This document shows, in pieces, positions 8,592-16,314 of a stretch of DNA of 60,770 nt. Both the position numbers and the translations under genes were made by a program. Source of the DNA: DASUZB01 sp036377075 (GTDB lineage Bacteria; Actinomycetota; CALGFH01); NCBI GenBank assembly GCA_036377075.1, contig DASUZB010000339.1:1-60770 (forward strand). Direction: 5' to 3'. Under the pieces are notes generated by a model. That model searched no databases. It saw only the letters and a program-made list of their open reading frames with translations, and was not told where the DNA came from. Each line of letters opens with the position of its first letter. Positions within the stretch are counted from its first letter, which is position 1.

Positions 8592-9805
8592 GGGGTTTCC
8601 AGTCGGTCGGTGCGGGTCATCGCGGCGGTGCGCCAGCCGGCGCGCTCCAGCATGGCGGCCGCGCCGGCGGCGCGGGCGTCGCCGGCGGCGAGGTCACGGG
8701 CGGCGAGCCCCAGCCAGGTGTCGGACCGGACGAGCAGGGCGAGCGCCCCGCCGAAGCCGAGCCGGGCGCGCGCCAGCACCGCCGCCTCCTCCGAGTCGGG
8801 CACGGTGAGCACCGTCAGCAGCAGCCCCTCGCCGGAGAGGCGGCCGAGCTGGTTGGCGAGCGGCACCAGCGACTCGCCGCGGCTCGGGCCCACGGTGGCG
8901 AGGTAGTCGAGCAGGGCGGCCGCCTGGTCGCTGCCGGTCGGCGGCTGGACGCGCTCGCCGCTCTCGGTCACCAGCGCCAGCTCGTAGCCGGAGCGGGCGA
9001 GGCGGACCACCATCGAGGCGGTGGCCGAGATGGTCCGCTCGAGCGAGGAGTGCTCGCCGTGGCCGTTGTGGGCGTGGCGGCGCAGGTCGACGGCGACCAG
9101 GGCGCGCGCCCGCCAGGGCTGCTCCTCCTGCCGGATCATCAGCTGGCCGCGCTTGGCCGACGAGCGCCAGTGCACCTTGCGCAGGTCGTCGCCGTCGCGG
9201 TACTCGCGGGTGGTGTAGAACTCGTCGCCGCGGGTGAACAGGCGGCGCACCCTGGCGGCGGAGGCGCTGGCGAAGTCGCCGCCCATCCCGGGCGCGGGCA
9301 GCCCCTCCACCCGCGGGTGGACGATCACCTCGGAGGTGCCCGCCACCTGGGAGGTGACCTGGGCCAGCCCGAACGGGTCGAGCAGCCGCACCGACAGCGG
9401 GCCGATGGTGTAGCGGCCACGGGTCATCGCGGTCAGCTCGTAGTGGAGCGTCTCGCGGTCGCCGCCGGCGATGCCGGGCACCACGAAGCGGGCCGCCGGC
9501 CCGAACTGGTAGGGGAGCTGGTCCTCGAGCAGCAGCACGCCGGTCTCGAAGCGGGACGGGTTCTGCAGCCGCACGTTGGCCGCGATGCGGCTGCCGACGG
9601 TGGCCCGCAGCGGCCGCACCGTGCGCACGCAGGCCAGCCGGTAGCGGCCGAAGCGCACCACCACCCAGGCGCCGAGCGGCAGCACCAGCGCGGCCACGGC
9701 GAGCATGAACAGCTCGGGGACGCCGGTGAGCACGCCGGTGAGCCACAGCCCGACCGCGCTGGCGCCGAACCCGTAGGCCCTCGGGGTGAAGGTCCGCCAG
9801 CCCAA
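8516..9805 (-). CDS. DUF58 domain protein (vWA-like, membrane-anchored)
   Basis: 429 residues. Two N-terminal membrane segments (about 10-55) are followed by the DUF58 core with EFYTTREYRDGDDLRKVHW, then ARALVAVDLRR, which begins the vWA-like fold but lacks a full MIDAS DxSxS. It lies between moxR (5 nt gap) and the transglutaminase gene (76-nt overlap), so co-transcription is nearly certain. Genes of this pair are thought to serve as a MoxR-assisted module acting on an envelope partner; the biochemical role is not established. Confidence 0.88.
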   Translation of the reverse strand: MGWRTFTPRAYGFGASAVGLWLTGVLTGVPELFMLAVAALVLPLGAWVVVRFGRYRLACVRTVRPLRATVGSRIAANVRLQNPSRFETGVLLLEDQLPYQFGPAARFVVPGIAGGDRETLHYELTAMTRGRYTIGPLSVRLLDPFGLAQVTSQVAGTSEVIVHPRVEGLPAPGMGGDFASASAARVRRLFTRGDEFYTTREYRDGDDLRKVHWRSSAKRGQLMIRQEEQPWRARALVAVDLRRHAHNGHGEHSSLERTISATASMVVRLARSGYELALVTESGERVQPPTGSDQAAALLDYLATVGPSRGESLVPLANQLGRLSGEGLLLTVLTVPDSEEAAVLARARLGFGGALALLVRSDTWLGLAARDLAAGDARAAGAAAMLERAGWRTAAMTRTDRLETPWKRLTAPLGRAAPTSRRRSPSSAS

Positions 9806-9809
9806 CGCG

Positions 9810-10793
9810 CTATCCCTCGCCGCGACCGCGGATCGGGATCGGGACCGACTCGAGCAGCTCGGTCAGCACGTCGGTGGTGTCGCGGCCGACCATCTGCGCC
9901 TCGGGCGCGAGGATCAGCCGGTGGGCGAGGACGGGCACGGCCAGCGGCTTGATGTCGTCGGGGATCACGTAGTCGCGCCCGGTCACCGCCGCCGCGGCGC
10001 GGGCGGCGCGCAGCAGCGCGAGCGCCGCCCGCGGGCTGGCGCCGAGGGCGAGGTCGCCGTGGTCGCGGCTGGCCCGCATCAGGTCGACGATGTAGCGCTT
10101 GAGGCTCGCGGCCACGTGCACGGTCCGGCAGCTCTCGATCATGGTGGCGATGGTGGGGGCGTCGGCCACCGGCGAGATGTCGTTCAGCGAGGAGGACTGG
10201 CCGTGGGTGTCGAGGATCTCGATCTCCGCGTCCCTGGTCGGGTAGCCGATCTCGAGCTGCAGCATGAAGCGGTCGCGCTGCGCCTCGGGCAGGGGATAGG
10301 TGCCCTCGTGCTCGATCGGGTTCTGGGTGGCGACCACCATGAACGGCACGCCGAGCTGGTAGGTCACCCCGTCCATGGTGACCTGCCGTTCCTCCATCGA
10401 CTCGAGCAGCGCGGCCTGGGTCTTGGGCGACGCCCGGTTGATCTCGTCGCCGAGCACGATGTTGGCGAAGATCGCGCCCGGCTTGAACTCGAAGTCGCCC
10501 CGCTCCTGGTTGTAGACGCTCACGCCGGTGACGTCGGAGGGCAGCAGGTCGGGGGTGAACTGGATGCGCCGCACCGAGCAGTCGATCGAGCGGGCCAGGG
10601 CCTTGGCGAGCATGGTCTTGCCGACGCCCGGCACGTCCTCGATGAGCACGTGGCCCTCGGCCAGCAGCGCGATCAGGGCGAGCCGGACCACCTCGGGCTT
10701 GCCCTCGATGACCCGCTCGATGTTCGCGCGGATGCGGTCGAAGGCGTTGGCGACGTCCTCCATGCCGCCCGTGTCGGGGCGCGTCGTTGCCAC
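9810..10793 (-). CDS. MoxR-family AAA+ ATPase
   Basis: 327 residues from a GTG preceded by AAAGGAG. Walker A is EDVPGVGKTMLAKA; Walker B is IVLGDEINRASPKTQAAL; sensor-1 is VVATQNPIEHEGTYPLPEAQ, which is diagnostic of MoxR; a lid domain follows with ALGASPRAAL. Predicted cytoplasmic ATP-driven chaperone or activator for the DUF58/transglutaminase partners encoded directly downstream. A second in-frame ATG at 10763 would drop ten residues, but the GTG has the better ribosome site. Confidence 0.93.
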   Translation of the reverse strand: MATTRPDTGGMEDVANAFDRIRANIERVIEGKPEVVRLALIALLAEGHVLIEDVPGVGKTMLAKALARSIDCSVRRIQFTPDLLPSDVTGVSVYNQERGDFEFKPGAIFANIVLGDEINRASPKTQAALLESMEERQVTMDGVTYQLGVPFMVVATQNPIEHEGTYPLPEAQRDRFMLQLEIGYPTRDAEIEILDTHGQSSSLNDISPVADAPTIATMIESCRTVHVAASLKRYIVDLMRASRDHGDLALGASPRAALALLRAARAAAAVTGRDYVIPDDIKPLAVPVLAHRLILAPEAQMVGRDTTDVLTELLESVPIPIRGRGEG

Positions 10794-10872
10794 CCGGTGC
10801 TCCTTTCGTCCTGTCCCTTCGCGCTCGATTGTAGGGGGGTGCGGCCGGCTGTGGGCGGGCGCCGCGGTGGAG

Positions 10873-10904
10873 CGATCCTAAGGATCGACTGAGGAAACCA
10901 GTCG
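10873..10904. promoter_or_regulatory. Two abutting palindromes, candidate TetR operator
   Basis: CGATCC-TAA-GGATCG (10873-10887) runs directly into CGACTG-AGGAAAC-CAGTCG (10886-10904). Both have perfect 6-bp arms and they share two bases. They lie 18 nt before the TetR ATG and in the divergent region with moxR. TetR regulators commonly bind such sites next to their own gene, so autoregulation, and perhaps control of moxR, is likely; this is inference from position. Confidence 0.6.
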
Positions 10905-10922
10905 GATATCCTTCCCCTGGTC

Positions 10923-11552
10923 ATGCCTTCCGCACCCGAGACCCGCGCCAAGCTGCTCGCCGCCGCCCGGCAGGCCTTCGCCGACCTGGGCTACGGCAAG
11001 GCAAGGGTGGAGGACGTCGTCGCCCGCGCCGGCGTGGGGCACGGCACCTTCTACGCCTACTTCCCCAACAAGCGGGCGGCGCTCGCCGCGCTGATCCACG
11101 AGAACGCCGCCACCGTCGTCGACCTCGCCAGCCAGCCCTGGGGAAGCGCGCACCAGCGCACGGCCTCGGGGGACCAGGTGCGGGCGATCCTGGTGCAGGT
11201 CATCGGCGGGCTGGCCGACCTGTACGACGCGGACGCCGACCTGGTCGCCCTGTGGACCGAGGCGTCCATGCACGACCCCGAGCTGGGTCGCGTCCTGGAC
11301 GACGTGCGGCGCCAGTTCGTCGGCCGCATCGCCCGCAACATCGAGCGCGCCGCCGCGCAGGGGCTCACCCGCGAGGTCGACACCCACACCGCCGCGACCG
11401 CGCTGGCGGCCATGGCCGAGCAGACCCTGTTCCTGCGCTCGGTCCGCGGCGAGCCGCTGGACCGCGACACCACCGTCCAGACCCTGGCCGACCTCTGGTT
11501 CCACGCCCTGTACCGGCCGCAGCCAGGCGGCAACAGCAGGAACACGAGGTAA
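10923..11552 (+). CDS. TetR-family transcriptional regulator
   Basis: 209 residues. The N-terminal helix-turn-helix is canonical: LLAAARQAFADLGYGKARVEDV, then AGVGHGTFYAYFPNKRAAL (residues about 12-57). The C-terminal ligand-binding domain is helical and diverges, as usual in the family; the inducer cannot be inferred. Transcribed away from moxR across the paired palindromes at 10873-10904, which are the likely operator. Confidence 0.93.
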   Translation: MPSAPETRAKLLAAARQAFADLGYGKARVEDVVARAGVGHGTFYAYFPNKRAALAALIHENAATVVDLASQPWGSAHQRTASGDQVRAILVQVIGGLADLYDADADLVALWTEASMHDPELGRVLDDVRRQFVGRIARNIERAAAQGLTREVDTHTAATALAAMAEQTLFLRSVRGEPLDRDTTVQTLADLWFHALYRPQPGGNSRNTR

Positions 11553-11560
11553 ACCGCACC

Positions 11561-11587
11561 CAGCCCTGCTGGGCTGCTGGCTATACT
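11561..11587 (+). promoter_or_regulatory. Candidate promoter of the HNH gene with an upstream hairpin
   Basis: TATACT (11582-11587) is a near-consensus -10 about 45 nt before the HNH ATG. A CAGCCC-TGCT-GGGCTG inverted repeat (11561-11576) covers the -35 area, where no good -35 hexamer is seen. The repeat could be a weak terminator for the TetR gene or an operator. Confidence 0.45.
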
Positions 11588-11632
11588 CATGGCCAGTGCG
11601 GGTCAAGCCTCGGCGACCTCTGGGAGCGGCCA

Positions 11633-12148
11633 ATGGAGCGAGCACTGGTGCTGAACGCCTCGTACCAGCCGATCTGCGTCGTGCCGGTGCGTCGGGCGGT
11701 CGTGCTCGTCCTGAAGGAGAAAGCCGACGTCCTGGTGCCCAGGGACGCGCTGGTGCGCGGCGCCACCATCGCCATCCAGGCGCCGAGCGTGATCCGGCTG
11801 CGCTACGTGGTGAAGGTGCCCTTCCGGGCGCGGGCCGGGCTGTCGCGCCGGGCGGTGTTCGTCCGCGACGACCACACCTGCCAGTACTGCGGCGCCAAGG
11901 CCGAGAACGTCGACCACGTCGTGCCGCGCTCGCGCGGCGGCCTGCACGTCTGGGAGAACGTGGTGGCCGCCTGCCGGCGCTGCAACAGCCGCAAGGAGGA
12001 CCGGCTGCCGCACGAGGTCGGCTTCCGCCTGCGCCGCGAGCCGCGCGCGCCCAAGGAGACGCTCTGGATCGTGATCGCGGTCGGCCAGATCGACCCCGGC
12101 TGGGTTCCCTACCTCGGCGTCGAGCCGGGCGCGGCGGTCCCCGCCTGA
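11633..12148 (+). CDS. HNH endonuclease family protein
   Basis: 171 residues from the ATG at 11633, which has GGGAG about 8 nt upstream. The N-terminus ALVLNASYQPICVVPVRRA is typical of a conserved actinobacterial HNH family. The nuclease domain has CQYCG, then VDHVVPRSRGGLHVWEN, then CRRCNSRKEDRLPHE, giving the His-Asn-His core with two CxxC zinc knuckles. Members of this group are stand-alone chromosomal genes of unknown duty, unlike the DUF222-type HNH gene at 781-2199. Confidence 0.88.
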   Translation: MERALVLNASYQPICVVPVRRAVVLVLKEKADVLVPRDALVRGATIAIQAPSVIRLRYVVKVPFRARAGLSRRAVFVRDDHTCQYCGAKAENVDHVVPRSRGGLHVWENVVAACRRCNSRKEDRLPHEVGFRLRREPRAPKETLWIVIAVGQIDPGWVPYLGVEPGAAVPA

Positions 12149-12161
12149 GGGTCGCGGACAC

Positions 12162-12192
12162 GCGGGCGGTCACCGGCGCGGCGGCCGCCCGC
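12162..12192 (+). terminator. Hairpin after the HNH gene
   Basis: A perfect 8-bp inverted repeat GCGGGCGG/CCGCCCGC (12162-12169 with 12185-12192) starts 13 nt after the HNH stop. There is no T-tract. It could weaken read-through into the metallophosphoesterase gene. Confidence 0.35.
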
Positions 12193-12261
12193 TGCTGTAC
12201 CAAGGAGGGCAGCAGGACTCCCAGCACGGCGATGCCTCGGTGAGCGAAGGGGGGCGACCCG

Positions 12262-13851
12262 ATGGCAGGCAAGGCGAGCGGCGGCTTCGTCCGCCGCCTC
12301 CTGGCGCGCGCCGGGCCGGTCGCCCGGCGCCTGCGCGGCCCGCTCCTGCTGCTGCTCCCGGTGGCCGCCGGCGCCGTCGGCGCCGTCCTGGCGATCACCC
12401 TGGTCGCCCGCGAGGACGCGCGCATCGGGCCGGCCTCGGTGCGGCTGTCGGTGCGCCCGGCGCTGAGCGGCTCCAGCCGGCTGGCGGTGCCGCCGTTCGG
12501 CTCGGTCTCGGCCCGCACCCACAAGGGCCTCCTGCAGTTCCGCGCGACCCTCGACGACGTCGACGTCGCCGCGCTCAACCGCGCCCTGGACGACGACGAG
12601 GTCGGGGGAGGGCTGCGCCGGCGCAGCCTGAACTCGGCGCTGGCGCCGCTCGAGCGCGACGCGCGCCAGGCCGCGAGGGACTTCCTGCTGCGGGTCACCG
12701 CGGTGGGCCTGCTCGGCGGGCTGGCCGGCGTGCTGCTGTTCGCGCGCCGCGACGCCCGCCGGCTGGCCCTCGCGGCGGCCGGCGGCGCGCTCGCCACCGC
12801 CGTCCTGCTGGTCCCGTCGGTGGCCACTTACGACGTCGCCGCCTTCAGGGCGCCGCGCTACGAGGGTGCGGTCGAGTACGCGCCCGCGCTGGTCGGCGAC
12901 GTCCGCACCGGCCTGGACCGGCTGCAGACGCTGCGCGACGAGATGGCCCGCATCACCGCCAACCTCAACCGCGCCTACGCCGCGCTCGGCCAGCCGGTGC
13001 CGCTGCTCGACGGCGCCACCGTGCGCGTGCTGCACATCTCCGACGTGCACCTCAACCCGGCCGGCTTCGACCTCGCCAGGCAGCTGGCCGACAAGTTCGA
13101 GGTGGCCGCGGTGGTCGACACCGGCGACATGGGCACCTGGGGCCTGCCGCCGGAGCGGAGCATCACCCGCAGGGTGCGCGACTTCGACGTCCCCTACCTG
13201 TTCGTCAAGGGCAACCACGACAACCCCGCGATGGTCGCCGCGGTGGCGGCCAACCGCAACGCCCACGTGCTGGACGAGTCGGCCACCACGGTGCAGGGCA
13301 TCCGCTTCTACGGCGTCGCCGACCCGGTGTTCTCGCCCGGGCGGGGCTACCGCGTCGACGAGTTCGAGCGGCTCAAGGAGCGGCGCAGCGTCGACGTCGC
13401 CACCGAGCTCGACGAGCAGGCGCGGCGCCCGGACGTGCTGATGGTGCACGACCCCGCCCTGGCCAGGTACGCCCTCGGCAGCGTGGCGACGGTGCTCGAC
13501 GGCCACCTGCACAGCTTCGGCACGCAGGTGGTCAACGGCACCCGCGAGCTGCGCACCGGGACCGTCGGCGGCGCCGGGCCGGACGGCCTGCGGGCCAAGC
13601 AGCCGGTGCCCTACACCGCCGAGGTGCTCTACTTCGACCCGGGCACCCAGCGGCCGGTCGCGGTCGACCGCATCACCGTCGGCGCGCTCGAGTCCTCCTT
13701 CTCGGTCGACCGCGAGCTGCTCGGCGAGGGCTCGGCCGCCTTCGCCCCCAACCCGGTCGAGGTCCCGGCCGACCTGCTCCCGACGCCGGCGCCCGACGAG
13801 GTCCAGAGCCAGCCGCCCGGCGTCGCCGTCCGCCACCCCCGGGCCGCCTGA
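12262..13851 (+). CDS. Membrane-associated calcineurin-like metallophosphoesterase
   Basis: 529 residues. Two or three membrane segments lie in the first 190 residues (about 28-45 is LLLLLPVAAGAVGAVLAI; further ones near 145 and 170), flanking a roughly 100-residue loop. The metallophosphoesterase domain follows with all motifs: HISDVHLNP (D261, H263), DTGDMG, GNHDNP, MVHDPA and DGHLH. Expected to bind two metals and hydrolyse a phospho-ester; the natural substrate is unknown. The tail after about 480 is Pro-rich and low complexity. No partner gene next to it; the dcw cluster begins about 300 nt downstream. Confidence 0.88.
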   Translation: MAGKASGGFVRRLLARAGPVARRLRGPLLLLLPVAAGAVGAVLAITLVAREDARIGPASVRLSVRPALSGSSRLAVPPFGSVSARTHKGLLQFRATLDDVDVAALNRALDDDEVGGGLRRRSLNSALAPLERDARQAARDFLLRVTAVGLLGGLAGVLLFARRDARRLALAAAGGALATAVLLVPSVATYDVAAFRAPRYEGAVEYAPALVGDVRTGLDRLQTLRDEMARITANLNRAYAALGQPVPLLDGATVRVLHISDVHLNPAGFDLARQLADKFEVAAVVDTGDMGTWGLPPERSITRRVRDFDVPYLFVKGNHDNPAMVAAVAANRNAHVLDESATTVQGIRFYGVADPVFSPGRGYRVDEFERLKERRSVDVATELDEQARRPDVLMVHDPALARYALGSVATVLDGHLHSFGTQVVNGTRELRTGTVGGAGPDGLRAKQPVPYTAEVLYFDPGTQRPVAVDRITVGALESSFSVDRELLGEGSAAFAPNPVEVPADLLPTPAPDEVQSQPPGVAVRHPRAA

Positions 13852-14035
13852 GCGGCCGCCCGGCCGTCGAGCCCTCCACTTCCCTCCACCGGCGCCCCAC
13901 CGGCGCCGTCCCGGGCCGCCGTCCCGCACGCTGAGCTGCTCGTTCCCTGCTGGTCGCCGAGCGGGTCGACGGCCCCGCACCGGCCTCGGGCGCGGCGCCA
14001 CCGCTCCCCGTCGCCGCTCGCCATATTCCCTGCTC

Positions 14036-14049
14036 AGAACCTATGTTCT
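14036..14049. promoter_or_regulatory. LexA-type SOS box upstream of mraZ
   Basis: AGAAC-CTAT-GTTCT is a perfect palindrome matching the GAAC-N4-GTTC core of Gram-positive and actinobacterial LexA sites. It lies 26 nt upstream of the mraZ -35 hexamer and 97 nt before the mraZ start, in an otherwise featureless GC-rich spacer (13852-14146). No other full copy was found in the window. Confidence 0.6.
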
Positions 14050-14075
14050 AAGTAAACACGCCGGCGCGAATTCCG

Positions 14076-14104
14076 TTGACCCGGGGTGGGCGGTGGAGTA
14101 AAGT
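14076..14104 (+). promoter_or_regulatory. mraZ (dcw) promoter
   Basis: TTGACC (14076-14081), a 17-nt spacer and TAAAGT (14099-14104) make a good housekeeping promoter about 43 nt upstream of the mraZ start codon. The MraZ repeats overlap its -10, fitting autorepression. Confidence 0.7.
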
Positions 14105-14118
14105 GGCGGCCAGTGGAG
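14086..14118 (+). promoter_or_regulatory. MraZ-binding repeats
   Basis: GTGG occurs at 14093, 14103 and 14113, an exact 10-bp period, with an additional GTGGG at 14086. MraZ proteins bind runs of TGGGN-type repeats on one face of the helix in front of their own gene, and this array overlaps the -10 of the mraZ promoter. Confidence 0.7.
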
Positions 14119-14146
14119 GGAGACGGTACGAGGGGGTCTGGGTCGC

Positions 14147-14584
14147 TTGTTCATCGGCACCTACGACCACTCCCTCGATCCCAAGGGCCGCGTCATCCTT
14201 CCGCGCAAATTCCGTGACGAGCTGGGACAGGACATGGTCTTCACCAAGGGCATCGAGCGCTGCCTCTACGTCTTCCCGTTGGCGGAATTCCAGTCGTTCG
14301 CCGACAAGCTGCGCAGCCTGCCCCTGACCGAGCGTCCCAGCCGCGACTTCGTCCGCGTCTTCGTCGCCGGCGCCAGCCAGGAGAGCGCCGACGGCCAGGG
14401 CCGGGTGGTCATCCCGCAGCCGCTGCGCGACTACGCCGGCCTCACCAAGGACGTCGTGGTCGTCGGCCAGCTCAGCCGCATCGAGATCTGGGACCGCGCC
14501 GAGTGGGAGCGCTACATGCCGCTCGCCCAGGCCGCCTACTCCGAGCAGGTCAACGCCGCGCACCTCTCCGAGCTGGGGATCTGA
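14147..14584 (+). CDS. mraZ: MraZ, transcriptional regulator of the dcw cluster
   Basis: 145 residues. Two AbrB-like half-domains each carry the conserved DxxGR element: DPKGRVILPRKF (about 11-22) and DGQGRVVIPQPL (about 80-91). MraZ forms ring oligomers that bind direct repeats upstream of its own gene; matching phased repeats are present here. The start is TTG, read from conservation of the FIGTYDH N-terminus, with GAGGGGG upstream. The stop overlaps the rsmH start (TGATG). Confidence 0.95.
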   Translation: MFIGTYDHSLDPKGRVILPRKFRDELGQDMVFTKGIERCLYVFPLAEFQSFADKLRSLPLTERPSRDFVRVFVAGASQESADGQGRVVIPQPLRDYAGLTKDVVVVGQLSRIEIWDRAEWERYMPLAQAAYSEQVNAAHLSELGI

Positions 14585-15585
14585 TGGTGTTGACGACCCC
14601 GACGCACCAGCCGGTGATGCTCCACCGCTGCGTCGAGCTGCTGCGCCCGCGGCCGGGCGGGATCGTGGTGGACGCGACCCTCGGCCTCGGCGGCCACGCC
14701 GAGGCCCTGCTCGCCGCGAGCGAGCCGGACGGCCGCGTGGTCGGCCTGGACCGCGACCCCGCCGCCCTCGCCCTGGCCCGCGAGCGGCTCGCCCGCTTCG
14801 GCGAGCGCCTGGTCGCGGTCGCCGCCTCCTTCGCCGACCTCACCCGGGTCGCCGCCGAGCTCGGCCTCGCCGCCGTCGACGGCGTCCTGTACGACCTCGG
14901 CGTCTCCTCGATGCAGCTCGACGAGGCGGCGCGCGGCTTCAGCTACCGCCACGACGCCCCGCTCGACATGCGCATGGACCCCAGCGGCGGGATGACCGCC
15001 GCCGACGTGGTCAACACCTACCCGCGCGCCGAGCTGGCGCGGGTGCTGCGCGACTACGGCGAGGAGCGCTTCGCCGGCCGCATCGCCCGCTTCGTCGAGG
15101 CGGCCCGCCGCCGCGCGCCGCTGCGCACCACCGCGGAGCTGGTGGACCTCGTCAAGGCGGCGGTGCCCGCGGCGGCGCGGCGCGGCGGCCCGCACCCGGC
15201 GCGGCGCACCTTCCAGGCCCTGCGCATCGAGGTCAACGGCGAGCTGGCCTCGCTGCGCGCCTCGCTGCCGCAGGCGATCGACCTGCTCGCCCCCGGCGGG
15301 CGGGTGGTGGCGCTGAGCTACCACTCGCTCGAGGACCGCATCGTGAAGCAGACCTTCGCCGCGGCTGCCGGCCGCGCCCCGGCCGGGCCGCCGCTGCCGG
15401 TCGAGCCGCCGCCGCCGCGGCTGCGGCTGCTCACCCGGCGGCCGGAGACGCCCGACGCGGCCGAGGTGGCCGCCAACCCGCGCGCGGAGAGCGCCAAGCT
15501 GCGCGCGGCCGAGAAGCTCGCAGGCCCGTCCGACACCGGTCCCGCCACCTCGCGCCGGACCCAGACCCGCAGGGGGGCAGCATGA
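14584..15585 (+). CDS. rsmH: 16S rRNA (cytosine-1402-N4) methyltransferase
   Basis: 333 residues from the ATG that overlaps the mraZ stop. HQPVMLHRCVELL, then ATLGLGGHAEALL (SAM-binding glycine loop), DLGVSSMQLDEAARGFSY and YHSLEDRIVKQTF are all hallmark RsmH segments. Uses S-adenosylmethionine to methylate C1402 in the ribosomal P site. Second gene of the dcw operon, as in most bacteria. Its stop overlaps the ftsL start by 4 nt. Confidence 0.96.
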   Translation: MVLTTPTHQPVMLHRCVELLRPRPGGIVVDATLGLGGHAEALLAASEPDGRVVGLDRDPAALALARERLARFGERLVAVAASFADLTRVAAELGLAAVDGVLYDLGVSSMQLDEAARGFSYRHDAPLDMRMDPSGGMTAADVVNTYPRAELARVLRDYGEERFAGRIARFVEAARRRAPLRTTAELVDLVKAAVPAAARRGGPHPARRTFQALRIEVNGELASLRASLPQAIDLLAPGGRVVALSYHSLEDRIVKQTFAAAAGRAPAGPPLPVEPPPPRLRLLTRRPETPDAAEVAANPRAESAKLRAAEKLAGPSDTGPATSRRTQTRRGAA

Positions 15586-16061
15586 GCATGGCCGCAGGCC
15601 GCGCCGCACCGACCCGTCCGGCGCCGCGGCCGCCGGCGCCGCCAGCCCGGCTGCGCGCCGTCGCCCCCGTCGGACGCCGGCGCCGGCTGCCGTTCGTGCT
15701 GCTCACCCTCGGCCTGATGGTGGCCGGGGTGCTCGGGCTGGTGACCCTCAACGTGACCGTCAGCCAGCAGGCGTTCGCGATCGCCCACCTGCAGCAGGCC
15801 AACCGCGAGGCGGAGCGGCGCTACGGCGTGCTGCAGGCCGACGTCGACCGGCTCAAGGCGCCCGCGCGCATCACCTCGGTCGCCGCCAGCCGTGGCATGG
15901 TCCCGGCGGGCAGGCCGCGGGTGGCGGCCTGGCCCGGCGGCCGGCCCGCCACCGGGTCCCGGGGGCAGGCGACTTCCCCCGCCGCCCCCGGGACCCGCCC
16001 GGGCGAGGGCGCCTATGCCCAGGAGCCCTTCCCGCTCAAGCCGTACCTGGCCCAGCCATGA
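15582..16061 (+). CDS. ftsL: FtsL-like septum-formation protein
   Basis: 159 residues. Pro/Arg-rich cytoplasmic N-terminus (1-35), one membrane helix (about 36-58, LPFVLLTLGLMVAGVLGLVTL), a short coiled coil (about 60-95, HLQQANREAERRYGVLQADVDRL in part) and a disordered Gly/Pro tail. That architecture and the position between rsmH and ftsI identify FtsL, a bitopic divisome protein that links FtsQ/FtsB to FtsW-FtsI. Sequence conservation is low in this family, so identification rests on layout. Confidence 0.85.
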   Translation: MSMAAGRAAPTRPAPRPPAPPARLRAVAPVGRRRRLPFVLLTLGLMVAGVLGLVTLNVTVSQQAFAIAHLQQANREAERRYGVLQADVDRLKAPARITSVAASRGMVPAGRPRVAAWPGGRPATGSRGQATSPAAPGTRPGEGAYAQEPFPLKPYLAQP

Positions 16062-16063
16062 CC

Positions 16064-16309
16064 GCGCGCTCGGGGGTCCCTTCCCCGACTTCCCCGACCC
16101 CCGAGCGCGCCTGATCTGAGGAAGAAGGAAGTAGAGGCACGGTCCGGAGGCCGCTTCCCCGGCCTCCGGACCGCACTGCGGACCTGTCCAAGGTCCGCGA
16201 CCGGGCCGCGGGTTCGCTGGGACAGCCGGCAAGCCCCGCGGCCCGGTCGAGCAGTCCGAACGGTCGCGGCGACCGCCGCGCACCCAGCGGTCACCAAGGG
16301 GGAAGGGGG
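16064..16309 (+). ncRNA. Structured intercistronic leader of ftsI: five tandem hairpins with anti-SD loops
   Basis: Between ftsL and ftsI lie five consecutive perfect inverted repeats. H1 has 15 bp (16064-16078/16096-16110), H2 12 bp (16141-16152/16161-16172), H3 7 bp (16178-16184/16192-16198), H4 14 bp (16199-16212/16235-16248) and H5 about 7 bp (16261-16275). CTTCCCC occurs at 16080, 16089 and 16154, always in loops, and is the exact complement of GGGGAAG at 16299-16305 in the ftsI ribosome-binding region. H2 and H3 share GGTCCG/CGGACC arms, so alternative pairings exist. A purine-rich linker (16117-16135) could compete for the same loops. No U-tract follows. Regulatory function is inferred; I know no named family with this layout. 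Confidence 0.6.
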
Positions 16310-16314
16310 AGCGA

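Noticed and set aside
13886..13907. 11-bp tandem duplication CCACCGGCGCC upstream of mraZ.
   Set aside because: Short, GC-only, two units, not linked to any promoter element; likely slippage.
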